64,000 nt of DNA from Candidatus Aalborgicola danicus (lineage in GTDB: Bacteria; Pseudomonadota; Gammaproteobacteria; Burkholderiales; Burkholderiaceae_C). The position numbers and the translations under genes were made by a program. The number at the start of each line of letters is the position of its first letter. The stretch's first letter is position 1. Where the stretch lies: NCBI GenBank assembly GCA_016703945.1, contig JADJBC010000060.1, positions 1-64,000 on the forward strand, given 5' to 3'. Under the pieces are notes generated by a model. The model saw only the letters and a program-made list of their open reading frames with translations, was not told the DNA's origin and ran no database searches. Positions 27,512 to 35,823 of the stretch are shown here, piece after piece.

Positions 27512-29989
27512 ATGACTGAGCGCAACGCCCTCGCAGCGCTGCAAGCCGAGAACGCGCGGCTGGTTGCGTTGCTGGAATTGCACGGCATCGAATGGTGCAC
27601 GCCGTCTGCAGTCGCATCGAAACCTGTGTTGGCCGTTCCAGTGCCTGAGCCCGCACCAGAAACACAGCATGCCAGCTTGTTCACCGCCGAGAAGGTTGCG
27701 TTATTTCGGCGGCTGTTCCGGGGCCGCACTGATGTCTATCCGGTGCGTTGGGATAGCAAAACCTCGGGCAAGTCCGGCTACGCACCCGCTTGCGCCAACG
27801 AGTGGCGGATTGGCATCTGCGAGAAGCCGCGCATCAAGTGCGGTGACTGTAGCCAGCGGCTGCTGGTTCCGCTGTCGGATGCGGTGATCTACGACCACCT
27901 GATCGGCGAGCACACGGTGGGCGTCTACCCGCTGCTGGAAGATGACACTTGCCACTTTCTGGCGGTCGATTTCGACGAAGCCGAGTGGCAGGAGGATGCC
28001 CTGGCGTTCATGCAGTCGTGTTCCGAGCTGGGCGTATCGGCGGCGCTGGAGATTTCGCGTTCGGGCCGGGGCGCGCATGCCTGGGTGTTCTTCGCCGGAC
28101 GAGTGTCAGCGCGCGATGCTCGCCGCCTGGGCACCGCTGTGATCAGCCACACCTGTGCACGCACCCGGCAGCTCAAGCTGGCGTCTTACGACCGCTTGTT
28201 TCTCAATCAGGACACGATGCCCAAAGGAGGGTTCGGCAACCTGATCGCCCTGCCGCTGCAGAAACACCCGCGCGAGAACGGTTGCAGTGTCTTTGTGGAC
28301 GCCGCGTTGCAACCGCACCGTGATCAATGGGCGTTCCTTGCATCCGTCCAGCCCATGGCACCACATGACATTGAGCCGACCATCCTGCGCGCCACCGGCG
28401 GCATCCATCCGCTGGATGTGACCTTTATCGACGAAGAGGACTTGGCCACACCCTGGAAGCGGTGGGCCAAAACGTCCACGAAACTGGCCGGCACCATGCC
28501 CCTAGCCTTGACCGTGACGCTGGCCAACCTGATCTACTTCGAAAAGAGCGCGTTGCCCCAGGCGCTGGCCAATCGGCTGATCCGGTTGGCGGCCTTCCAA
28601 AACCCCGAGTTCTACAAGGCTCAAGCCATGCGCCTGTCGGTGTGGGACAAGCCGCGCGTCATCGGCAATGCCGAGAACTACCCGCAGCACATCGCCTTGC
28701 CGCGCGGATGCCTGGACGCCGCACAGGCCTTGTTGAAGGACAACGGTATCCGCTGTGAATTGCGGGACGAGCGGTACGGTGGCGAGCCCATCGATGCCCG
28801 CTTCGTCGGCACCCTGCGGCCCGACCAGGAAGTAGCCGTGGCCGCCATGCTGCAGCATGATGCCGGCGTGCTGTGCGCACCCACCGCCTTCGGCAAGACG
28901 GTGACGGCAGCGGCCATCATCGCCCGGCGCGGCGTCAACACCTTGGTGCTGGTACACCGCACTGAGCTGTTGAAGCAATGGCAAGAGCGCCTGCAAGCCT
29001 TTCTCACCAAGGAGCCCGGTGCAGACAAGCGTGTGGTGGGCACCATTGGCGCCGGCAAGGCAAAACCCACTGGCAAGATCGATATTGCCGTGATGCAGTC
29101 GCTGTCCCGCCAGGGCGAGGTGAACGCGCTGGTCGAGAACTACGGCCAGATCGTGGTGGACGAGTGCCACCATGTGGGCGCCACATCGTTCGATGCCATT
29201 CTCAAACGGACCAAGGCGAAGTTCGTCCTGGGCTTGACCGCGACACCGATTCGTCGCGACGGCCAACAGCCCATCATCTTCATGCAATGTGGGCCGATCC
29301 GGCACACGGCAGCCAGGCCGGCTGGTGCGCCACACGACCTGGAAGTGGTGCCGCGATCACGGTTTGCCCGCATAGCCCTGCCGGCCACGGCGGGCATTCA
29401 AGACGTGTTTCGACACCTTGCTGATGACAGTGCCCGGACCCAAGCCATTGCAGCCGAGGCCACGGCCGCGTTCGAGCAGGGCCGCAAAGTGCTGGTGCTG
29501 ACCGAGCGCACGGAACACCTTGACGCCATCCACCAGGCCCTCATCGCACAGGTGCCGCCGCCCTTCGTATTGCACGGGCGGCTGTCGAAGAAGCAGCGGG
29601 CCGCCTGCATCGCCGAACTTGACGCGCTGCCACCCGAGGCGCCACGCATCCTACTGGCCACCGGAAAACTGGTGGGCGAAGGATTCGACCACCCGCCGCT
29701 GGATACCTTGGTGCTGGCCATGCCGGTTTCCTGGAAAGGCACGCTGCAACAGTACGCAGGCCGCCTGCACCGAGAACATGCCGGCAAAGCCGATGTACGG
29801 ATCATCGACTTCGTCGATACCGGTCACCCCGCGCTGTTGAGGATGTGGGACAAGCGACAGCGAGGCTATCGCGCGATGGGGTATCGAATGGGCATCGAAC
29901 TGAGGGGCGATGATGGTGATTGGGCTGAAGCCCCTGGCAATCCCGCACCTGCAACTGGGCATCCAACGCAGAAGGACGGCATAACCTAA
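27512..29989 (+). CDS. Archaeo-eukaryotic primase-like domain fused to an SF2 (DEAD/DEAH) helicase
   Basis: The 825-residue protein begins with a short coiled coil (ALAALQAENARLVALLELHG). An AEP-type primase domain of the kind described from TOTE conflict systems follows: conserved Cys in KCGDCSQR, catalytic Asp pair in AVDFDEAEW (Asp153 and Asp155), and SGRGAHAWVFF with His189. From about residue 430 an SF2 helicase follows, with Walker A APTAFGKT (456-463), motif II DECH (550-553), motif III-like TATPIRRDG and motif VI QQYAGRLHRE. Such proteins are thought to act on invading nucleic acid or to prime repair synthesis; the activity of this one is untested. It is divergent from rtcB, and no partner nuclease is adjacent on the same strand. 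Confidence 0.88.
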   Translation: MTERNALAALQAENARLVALLELHGIEWCTPSAVASKPVLAVPVPEPAPETQHASLFTAEKVALFRRLFRGRTDVYPVRWDSKTSGKSGYAPACANEWRIGICEKPRIKCGDCSQRLLVPLSDAVIYDHLIGEHTVGVYPLLEDDTCHFLAVDFDEAEWQEDALAFMQSCSELGVSAALEISRSGRGAHAWVFFAGRVSARDARRLGTAVISHTCARTRQLKLASYDRLFLNQDTMPKGGFGNLIALPLQKHPRENGCSVFVDAALQPHRDQWAFLASVQPMAPHDIEPTILRATGGIHPLDVTFIDEEDLATPWKRWAKTSTKLAGTMPLALTVTLANLIYFEKSALPQALANRLIRLAAFQNPEFYKAQAMRLSVWDKPRVIGNAENYPQHIALPRGCLDAAQALLKDNGIRCELRDERYGGEPIDARFVGTLRPDQEVAVAAMLQHDAGVLCAPTAFGKTVTAAAIIARRGVNTLVLVHRTELLKQWQERLQAFLTKEPGADKRVVGTIGAGKAKPTGKIDIAVMQSLSRQGEVNALVENYGQIVVDECHHVGATSFDAILKRTKAKFVLGLTATPIRRDGQQPIIFMQCGPIRHTAARPAGAPHDLEVVPRSRFARIALPATAGIQDVFRHLADDSARTQAIAAEATAAFEQGRKVLVLTERTEHLDAIHQALIAQVPPPFVLHGRLSKKQRAACIAELDALPPEAPRILLATGKLVGEGFDHPPLDTLVLAMPVSWKGTLQQYAGRLHREHAGKADVRIIDFVDTGHPALLRMWDKRQRGYRAMGYRMGIELRGDDGDWAEAPGNPAPATGHPTQKDGIT

Positions 29990-30003
29990 GCCGGCTCAAA
30001 CTA

Positions 30004-30738
30004 TCAATGCGGCAGATTTTCCACTGCGGAAATCAAGGCTTGATGGAATGCCTTGAAGCTGGGCATTGTGTTGATGCGATGCACGTCCACAGGGTGCTCA
30101 ATGAGCCAATCGCACAGTTCGTCGGCGGAGTGATGGCGCCCCAGCGCAGCATCCAAAAGTGATTTGGCAGACTTGGGCGAGTCATCGTTGCCTGGAAGTT
30201 TTTCCAACGCCTCGCAGGTGCCCCCAGGGTTGACTCCTGCGAGGCATAAAAGCCAGGCTTCGGACTTGGGTTTGGGCAACATGGGAACCCCTCGCGTGAA
30301 ACCAGAGTGCTTGAAGCCGTCACAGACCGATTGCCACTTGTCTTGCCAGAGACCGACAGGGCTACTATTCGTCCCATCGGTGTCGCGGAAGAAAATCGCT
30401 ATGACAGAGTCGCCCAGCTCCACCGCAAGATCAAGGGCCATGCGCCCCAGCGTCATGGCATTCCCGTAGAAATAGCTTGTTTCCGCGCCTTTCTTTTTAC
30501 CTCGGGTTGGTTGTAAGCGAGCGGGTGTCGCCTTGGTCTGCGCGCACAAAGCGGTTTTACTTACGTAGGCAAAGCTGTCGGGGTAATCGGCAAGCGAATA
30601 CTCAAGCAAGGGCTCCAAAAGCTGGATCAGCAATTGGGTCATGGGGCCTTGTTTGAAGTCCGCGCCATCGCAACGGCCTTGCGCGTTGTTGCACACACCC
30701 AAGTCGGTAGGGCCTTCCCCGCTTAGCAGTATTTTCAT
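30004..30738 (-). CDS. TOPRIM-like protein, partner of the adjacent AAA ATPase (DUF4276/RloB-like)
   Basis: The 244-residue protein starts MKILLSGEGPTD, with the conserved Glu8 of TOPRIM folds. It has a second acidic motif IFFRDTDGT (Asp119, Asp121), and later PKPKSEAWLLCLAG, a third signature seen in DUF4276-type proteins. These residues would bind metal for nuclease activity. Its start overlaps the end of the ATPase gene by 4 bases. ATPase plus separate TOPRIM protein is the layout of abortive-infection systems such as AbiL and of split OLD-type nucleases. The family assignment is by motif only, and the target is unknown. Confidence 0.65.
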   Translation of the reverse strand: MKILLSGEGPTDLGVCNNAQGRCDGADFKQGPMTQLLIQLLEPLLEYSLADYPDSFAYVSKTALCAQTKATPARLQPTRGKKKGAETSYFYGNAMTLGRMALDLAVELGDSVIAIFFRDTDGTNSSPVGLWQDKWQSVCDGFKHSGFTRGVPMLPKPKSEAWLLCLAGVNPGGTCEALEKLPGNDDSPKSAKSLLDAALGRHHSADELCDWLIEHPVDVHRINTMPSFKAFHQALISAVENLPH

Positions 30739-31893
30739 ACGTCATCGACGGTGAAGATGCCCGCCTGGCGATCCAGCGTCAAGCATTCTTCTGTGAGCTG
30801 CTTCAGGTCCGTGTCCACAAAGGCATCGCCCGGTCCCATGGTGCGCAATTTGTCGTTGATCCGAGGAATCTCGAAGAACGGGCGGATGCGCGTTTCACCC
30901 AACGGCGCTTTGTAGATGAACTGAACCGCTTTGCGTGCCACATCGTCGTCCAAAAAATTCAGGATCAAGGGACTGTGCGTGGTCACCAATAGCTGATGTG
31001 GAGACTTCACCAAGGTGTCCACCAAGGTCTCAATGACTTCCTGATTGATGCCGTTTTCAATCTCGTCAAGCAATATCAAAGAGCGCTCCGAGGCGGCTTG
31101 GGTCAAAACGGCCAGTATGCGCAACAAGCCATCGTTTAGGTGTGCGGCATCTGTTTCGAGCTTTTGCTGTGAAAACTGCTCCACCACTGAGAGTTTCTTC
31201 CAGCCCGAGCGCAAGGATGACACCTTGAAATCGACCAGGCCGGGGTAAAAGCGACGAAGCTGTTCGACCAAGGCGGCGTGTGTTGATTCCGACAGAGTAT
31301 CCAAGTAGGCGGAGAGCTTTTCGCCCCCGGCGCCAATGCCCTTTTCGGTGGATCGGGCACGCTTGCGTAGTAGCTGAGGTGATAGCAGTTCCAAAGATTT
31401 TATTTGTTGTAGTGCATTGCGGAATTCCAACAACTCTTGCGTCAGCTCAGAGTCCTTCAACGCTGACAGAAGAGACCCTTGGTAGGTGAAGGCGATACTC
31501 TGATCGGCGCTGTCAGCAATGTTGTACTTCTGGTTCGCGACCCGAAATATCTTTTCCTTGTCAAGCTGCATGATTTCTCCCGTGCAGCGCAACTGACTTC
31601 GGTTGAATGCCCCAACCCAGAGTTAGTGTTTTTCCAGTCGAAGTCTTGAACTTCACGCCCGTCGTGACGTTGCTCTCCTTGCGCAGTTTGCAATTCAAAT
31701 CAGCCACGCTCCAACCACGCGCATCCAACCACTCATCGACCCGACCGACCATCAACTGCGAAATGAAATCGATCGCTTGCAGCACGGTGCTTTTGCCAGA
31801 GCCATTCATCCCGATCAGACAGGTGAATTTCCCCATTTTCAGTTCAACGTCTCCCAGAGACTTGAAATTGCGTAGGTTGATTGATTCGATCAT
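30735..31893 (-). CDS. AAA ATPase (OLD/AbiL-like, ABC-type head), one frameshift
   Basis: The ATG at 31893 opens MIESINLRNFKSLGDVELKM with Walker A GMNGSGKST (residues 28-36). A G-run near 31610-31613 has one base too many; removing it joins LTLGW to AFNRSQLRCTGEIMQLDKE. The rest carries an ABC-signature-like LNDGLLRILAVL, Walker B SLILLDEIENGI and the H-loop TTHSPLILNFL. The corrected length is 385 residues, typical of AAA_15/AAA_21 defence ATPases. It is coupled to the TOPRIM-like gene downstream. The ATPase probably senses or powers and the partner cuts, by analogy with OLD-family systems. Confidence 0.75.
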
Positions 31894-32083
31894 GTTTTCT
31901 CCAGCATTGAGCTGAGGTTCGATTATCGCGAGCCGACAACGTTAACGAGGGTGGACGCCTCTACACACGTGAGTTCATGCAGCGCTTCCGTTGGTCACTG
32001 AATCTGCCAGCCGTAGGGCACTGCGCCGCGATGCATTTGCAAAATGTACCCCACAGAGGGTAGGTCGTACTCAGAAACCTTAA

Positions 32084-32189
32084 ACAAAAGCCCCGCCAGT
32101 CTCACAACTGCGGGGCTTTATTTATGCACGATCTGCTACCAATTCAGTAGCTATATGCGCATATTCCACGAGGGCTATAGCACGATTTG
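32084..32189. repeat. Terminator plus family-C repeat, right copy bounding the accessory island
   Basis: This is the direct repeat of 25137-25243, with near-identical GC stem and flanks (ACAAAA-GCCCCGCCAG ... TCACAACTGCGGGGC). The more diverged family-C half ends CGCATATTCCACGAGGGC...CACGATTTG. It lies between the AAA ATPase gene start and the htpG stop. Confidence 0.7.
32086..32116 (-). terminator. Rho-independent terminator downstream of htpG
   Basis: On the minus strand GCCCCGC-AG ... CT-GGCGGGGC is followed by TTTTGTTT. It lies about 90 bases after the htpG stop. The opposite strand also ends in a T-rich run (TTTATTT), so it may work in both directions. Confidence 0.8.
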
Positions 32190-32208
32190 ACTCAAGACAT
32201 TTCCACCA

Positions 32209-34224
32209 TCACACCAGCAAGGCATTCACCCGCTTCACATACGCCGCCGGGTCCGCCGGCATGCCGCCTTCAGCCAACAGCGCCTGGTCAAACAGGATGT
32301 GGGCCAGGTCATTGAAGTGCACGGAGCCGTCGAGCTTCTTCACCAGTGGGTGTTCGGCATTCACTTCCAGCACGGGTTTCACCTCAGGCGCGGCCTGGCC
32401 GGCTTGCTTGAGCATGCGGGCCAGTTGGGTGCTCATGCCGTCGTCCTTGACCACCAGACAAGCCGGGCTGTCCACCAGGCGGGTGGTGACGCGCACGTCT
32501 TCGGCCTTGTCCTTCAGCGCTTCCTTGAGCTTGGCCAGCAGGGGCTTGAAGGTTTCGGCGGCTTCCTCGGCGGCCTTCTTCTCGGCTTCGTCTTGCAAGG
32601 TCCCCAAGTCCACTGCGCCCTTGGCCACGCTTTGCAGCGGGGTGCCGTCAAAGTCCTGCACAAAGTTCAGTGCCCATTCGTCGACGCGGTCGGTCATCAG
32701 CAGGACTTCGATGCCCTTCTTCTTGAACACTTCGAGCTGCGGGCTGTTCTTGGCTGCCGCCAGGGTGTCGGCGGTGATGTAGTAGATGGCCTCTTGGCCT
32801 TCTTTCATGCGCGCCTTGTAGTCGGCAAAGCCGACGCTGGCCGAGTCGCTGCTGGTGGACGCAAAGCGCAGTAGCTTGCACAGGCGTTCCTTGTTGGCGA
32901 AGTCCTCGCCCAGGCCTTCCTTCAGCACGGCGCCAAACTCGCTGTAGAACTTGGTGTACTTGCCAGCATTCTTTTCGGCTTCAGCCTTGTCTTCGGCGCT
33001 GAGAACATCGGTGACCCCTGCGGTAGTCGCACCCGTTGCGCCATCGGCAGAAGGGGCAGCGGCTTCGGGCAGCTTGTCGTGGTTGGCCAGGTCTTCCAGC
33101 ATGGACAAGACACGTTTGGTGCAGCCGTCGCGGATGGCTTTGACGTCACGGCTTTCCTGCAGCAGCTCACGGCTGACGTTCAGCGGCAGGTCAGCGGAAT
33201 CGACCACACCCTTGACGAAGCGCAGGTAGGTCGGCAGCAAAGCCTCGGCATCGTCCATGATGAAGACGCGTTTGACGTAGAGCTTCAGGCCGCCCTTTTT
33301 CTCGCGGTTCCACAAGTCCATGGGCGCCTTGCCGGGGATGTAGAGCAACTGGGTGTATTCGGTGCTGCCTTCCACGCGGTTGTGGGTGTGGGCCAGGGGC
33401 GCTTCAAAGTCATGGCTGATCTGCTTGTAGAAGTCGTCGTACTGCTCTTGCGCAATGTCCTTCTTGGGGCGTGTCCAGATGGCGCTGGCCTTGTTGACGG
33501 TTTCCCACTCGCCGGTCTTGACCATGCCACCGGGTTGGCGGCCACCGTTTTCGTCGCTGGGGTTGATCAGCTCGCCGTCTTTCCACTCTTCCTTTTCCAT
33601 CTGGATGGGCAGGCTGATGTGGTCGGAATACTTGTTGATGATGCCCTTGACCTTCCAGGCCGATGCGTAGTCCATGGCGTCTTCGCGCAGGTGCAGGATG
33701 ACGCTCGTTCCCCGTGCGGGGCGGGTGATGGCCTCGACCTCGAAGTCACCGGCGCCGCCGCTGACCCAGCGCACGCCTTCGGTCTCCTTCATACCGGCTC
33801 GGCGGGATTCCACGGTGATCTTGTCGGCCACGATGAAGCCGGAGTAAAAGCCCACGCCAAACTGGCCGATGAGCTGGGAGTCGGCCTTCTGGTCGCCGCT
33901 GAGCTTGGAGACGAAATCTTTGGTACCGCTCTTGGCAATGGTGCCCAGGTGGTCAATGGCTTCCTGCGCGCTCATGCCGATGCCGTTGTCAGTGATGGTC
34001 AGCGTCTTGGCGTCCTTGTCGAACGTGACCTTGACCTTCAGTTCTGGGTCGTTCTCGTACAGACCGCTGTTGTTGATGGCTTCAAAGCGCAGCTTGTCGC
34101 AGGCGTCCGAAGCGTTGGAGATCAGCTCGCGCAGGAAAATTTCCTTGTTGGAGTACAGCGAGTGTGTGACCAGGTGCAACAGTTGTGCAACTTCGGCCTG
34201 GAAGGAAAGGGTTTGCTTGGTCAT
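32209..34224 (-). CDS. htpG: Chaperone HtpG (bacterial Hsp90)
   Basis: HtpG is a dimeric ATP-dependent chaperone of the cytoplasm. The start ATG 34224 gives MTKQTLSFQAEVAQLLHLVT; a 34-codon upstream extension is rejected because it includes the promoter. The GHKL ATP-binding motifs are LRELISNASDACDKLR, TDNGIGMS and GQFGVGFYSGFIVA. The middle domain (FVKGVVDSADLPLNVSRELL) and the C-terminal dimerisation domain follow. At 671 residues it is some 25-40 residues longer than usual. The excess is an Ala-, Gly- and Thr-rich stretch (AAAPSADGATGATTAGVTDV) in the middle domain, coded around 32970-33070. Confidence 0.97.
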   Translation of the reverse strand: MTKQTLSFQAEVAQLLHLVTHSLYSNKEIFLRELISNASDACDKLRFEAINNSGLYENDPELKVKVTFDKDAKTLTITDNGIGMSAQEAIDHLGTIAKSGTKDFVSKLSGDQKADSQLIGQFGVGFYSGFIVADKITVESRRAGMKETEGVRWVSGGAGDFEVEAITRPARGTSVILHLREDAMDYASAWKVKGIINKYSDHISLPIQMEKEEWKDGELINPSDENGGRQPGGMVKTGEWETVNKASAIWTRPKKDIAQEQYDDFYKQISHDFEAPLAHTHNRVEGSTEYTQLLYIPGKAPMDLWNREKKGGLKLYVKRVFIMDDAEALLPTYLRFVKGVVDSADLPLNVSRELLQESRDVKAIRDGCTKRVLSMLEDLANHDKLPEAAAPSADGATGATTAGVTDVLSAEDKAEAEKNAGKYTKFYSEFGAVLKEGLGEDFANKERLCKLLRFASTSSDSASVGFADYKARMKEGQEAIYYITADTLAAAKNSPQLEVFKKKGIEVLLMTDRVDEWALNFVQDFDGTPLQSVAKGAVDLGTLQDEAEKKAAEEAAETFKPLLAKLKEALKDKAEDVRVTTRLVDSPACLVVKDDGMSTQLARMLKQAGQAAPEVKPVLEVNAEHPLVKKLDGSVHFNDLAHILFDQALLAEGGMPADPAAYVKRVNALLV

Positions 34225-34300
34225 GGGGTTTTTACTTTCTCGGTAAAGCTTCGACAAAAAGTGCTGCTGGACGCCCAGTGCGTCGCGCGCGAAACCCTCA

Positions 34301-34327
34301 ATTATGGGCGATGGGGTGTTATTCAAG
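34301..34327 (-). promoter_or_regulatory. Probable sigma-32 heat-shock promoter of htpG
   Basis: On the minus strand CTTGAA (34327-34322) is followed after 13 bases by CCCATAAT (34308-34301). This fits the sigma-32 consensus CTTGAA, 13-17 bases, CCCATnT closely. Transcription would start about 70 bases before the htpG ATG, in agreement with heat-shock control of htpG in proteobacteria. Confidence 0.7.
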
Positions 34328-34378
34328 GGCTTTGGGTGACCAGCAGAAACCTTTGGAGGAATGCCATGGTGGCTTTGG

Positions 34379-34468
34379 TATCCATCGGGTAGCGGGCTTT
34401 GCTCCGTGTCCCCCGCCCGCTATGCGGGCTCCTCCTTTACCTGCGCAAAACCCACTACCCGATGGATA
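34379..34468. repeat. Palindromic repeat family B, copy 2
   Basis: The arms at 34379-34402 and 34445-34468 pair at 22 of 24 positions. The core is CTCCGTGTCCCCC, a small hairpin GCCCGC-TAT-GCGGGC (34415-34429), then TCCTCCTTTACCTGCG. The 44-base core is almost identical to the copy at 60315-60408 on the other strand, while the outer arms differ. It lies upstream of htpG, beyond its promoter. Confidence 0.8.
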
Positions 34469-34570
34469 CGGCGCGGCTTGGTTTGTGCCGATCTAGGGAC
34501 AGAAGTCCGTAGTCTCGCTTCGCCGTCCCAAGGCGAGATCTGCGACCAATCGTTGCGCGCAAAGGTTCGA

Positions 34571-34662
34571 GCAGTAGAGCTGGGGTGAGCGACAAAGTGA
34601 GGTCAAGGGGGAGGCCGAAGGCCGGAGGACACGAACGGCGGCGTTTACCCCAGCTCTGCTGC
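34571..34662. repeat. Palindromic repeat family B, copy 3
   Basis: The arms at 34571-34591 and 34642-34662 pair at 18 of 21 positions. The central hairpin is GGCC-GAA-GGCC (34613-34623). Read on the minus strand the core is GCCGTTCGTGTCCTCC ... CCCCCTTGACCTCACTTTG, closest to copy 1 at 23349-23506. With copy 2 it fills most of the 510-base gap between htpG and the pseudouridine synthase gene. No gene is seen in that gap. Confidence 0.8.
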
Positions 34663-34737
34663 GGGCGCACAACGCGATCGTGCGGGCGATTACTTCAGCC
34701 ACTGCACCACTTGGCTCGCTCCAGCGTTGCGTATGGT

Positions 34738-35721
34738 TTAGAACGATTCATGCGGCGCCAGGTAGCGCCACTGCCCCACGGGTAAATTCCCCAGCATGAC
34801 CTTGCCGACCCGCACACGCTTCAAGCCCACCACCTTCAGCCCCACCAGTTCACACATGCGGCGGATCTGGCGTTTTTTGCCTTCCACCAGCACAAAGCGC
34901 AATTGCTCGGGGTTTTGCCATTCCACCTTGGCGGGTTTCAACGCCTGGTCATCCAGACGCAGGCCGTGGCGCAGCAGGCGCAGCTTTTCCGCCGGGAACA
35001 CCGACTGTACGTCGGTGCTTACGGGATCGTCATCGTCAATGCGGCTCAGTTGGGTCGGTGGCGCAGGGCGGGCGGCGGCACGCGCACCATAAGTGGCTGC
35101 GGCCGAGTTGGCGGCCACCGGATTGGCCACACCGGTGTAGACCACGCGCACCAGATATTCTTTTTCCATCCCCGAGTCTTCGCCAATCAACTGGCGCGCC
35201 ACGCGGCCGTCCTGCGTCAGTACCAAGAGCCCGGTTGAGTCAATGTCCAGCCGACCGGCCGGCACCAGACTTTTGAGTTGGCTGCCATGGAAGAAGAAGC
35301 GGGCGTTGTCGTCCGCCCAGCGGTTTTGCGGCTGTATCAGTTTGATGGCAGGCTCGTGCCCGTCTTCGGCCTGACCGCTGACGATGCCAATCGGTTTGTT
35401 CAGCAGGATGGTGACCTGGTTGGCCTGTGCACCCTTGGCCTGCTGGGTGACCTCGATGCGGGCATCGGGCGTGACCTGCATGCCCATTTCGGCCACCTTG
35501 CCGTTGACTTTGACCCAGCCCTTGGCGATCCAGTCGTCGGCCTCGCGCCTTGAGGCCAGGCCCAGCTCGGCCATGCGTTTGTTCAACCGCATGGTGCCGT
35601 TGGCTCCGTGGGCTGCGGTGTTGGTTTGCCCGGCCGGGATGGCCGCGCGGCTGGCGGTGCCTTTGCCCGCCGGTGATGGAGCGCGGCGGAATGCAGGGGC
35701 GGGCGGTTTGGAGTCTGTCAT
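34738..35721 (-). CDS. RluF-like 23S rRNA pseudouridine synthase
   Basis: This RsuA/RluB/RluE/RluF-family enzyme turns a uridine of rRNA into pseudouridine. The 327-residue protein has an S4 RNA-binding domain (MRLNKRMAELGLASRREADD, residues about 44-100) and the catalytic Asp in AGRLDIDSTGLLVLTQDG. The conserved EGKKRQIRRMCELVGLKVVG follows near the C-terminus. A Pro/Ala-rich N-terminal tail of 40 residues and an insertion of about 35 residues between YLVRVVY and PVSTDVQ are not typical. RluF is the best guess because of the S4 domain and the loop GIVSGQAEDG; RluB or RluE types cannot be excluded. Family repeat C overlaps the start codon region. Confidence 0.85.
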   Translation of the reverse strand: MTDSKPPAPAFRRAPSPAGKGTASRAAIPAGQTNTAAHGANGTMRLNKRMAELGLASRREADDWIAKGWVKVNGKVAEMGMQVTPDARIEVTQQAKGAQANQVTILLNKPIGIVSGQAEDGHEPAIKLIQPQNRWADDNARFFFHGSQLKSLVPAGRLDIDSTGLLVLTQDGRVARQLIGEDSGMEKEYLVRVVYTGVANPVAANSAAATYGARAAARPAPPTQLSRIDDDDPVSTDVQSVFPAEKLRLLRHGLRLDDQALKPAKVEWQNPEQLRFVLVEGKKRQIRRMCELVGLKVVGLKRVRVGKVMLGNLPVGQWRYLAPHESF

Positions 35722-35765
35722 TTGCTATCTCTTTTGTAGCTAGTTACGCATATTCTACGAGGGCT
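35721..35765 (+). repeat. Short repeat family C copy
   Basis: The sequence TTTGCTATCTCTTTTGTAGC...CGCATATTCTACGAGGGCT matches the second half of the units at 25137-25243 and 32084-32189. It occupies the gap just upstream of the pseudouridine synthase start, so part of it may be transcribed as that gene's leader. Confidence 0.6.
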
Positions 35766-35823
35766 GGATGGTCTTTTGGCTTGTCAATTTGACACCAGGG
35801 CGTCCTTGCGAAAAAATAGGCTA

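Noticed and set aside
34540..34575. tRNA-like GGTTCGAGC segment
   Set aside because: No acceptor, D or anticodon stems fit around it; it belongs to the flank of repeat B copy 3.
23349..34662. CRISPR-like reading of the repeated palindromes
   Set aside because: Copies are dispersed by kilobases, not spaced regularly, and no cas genes are present.
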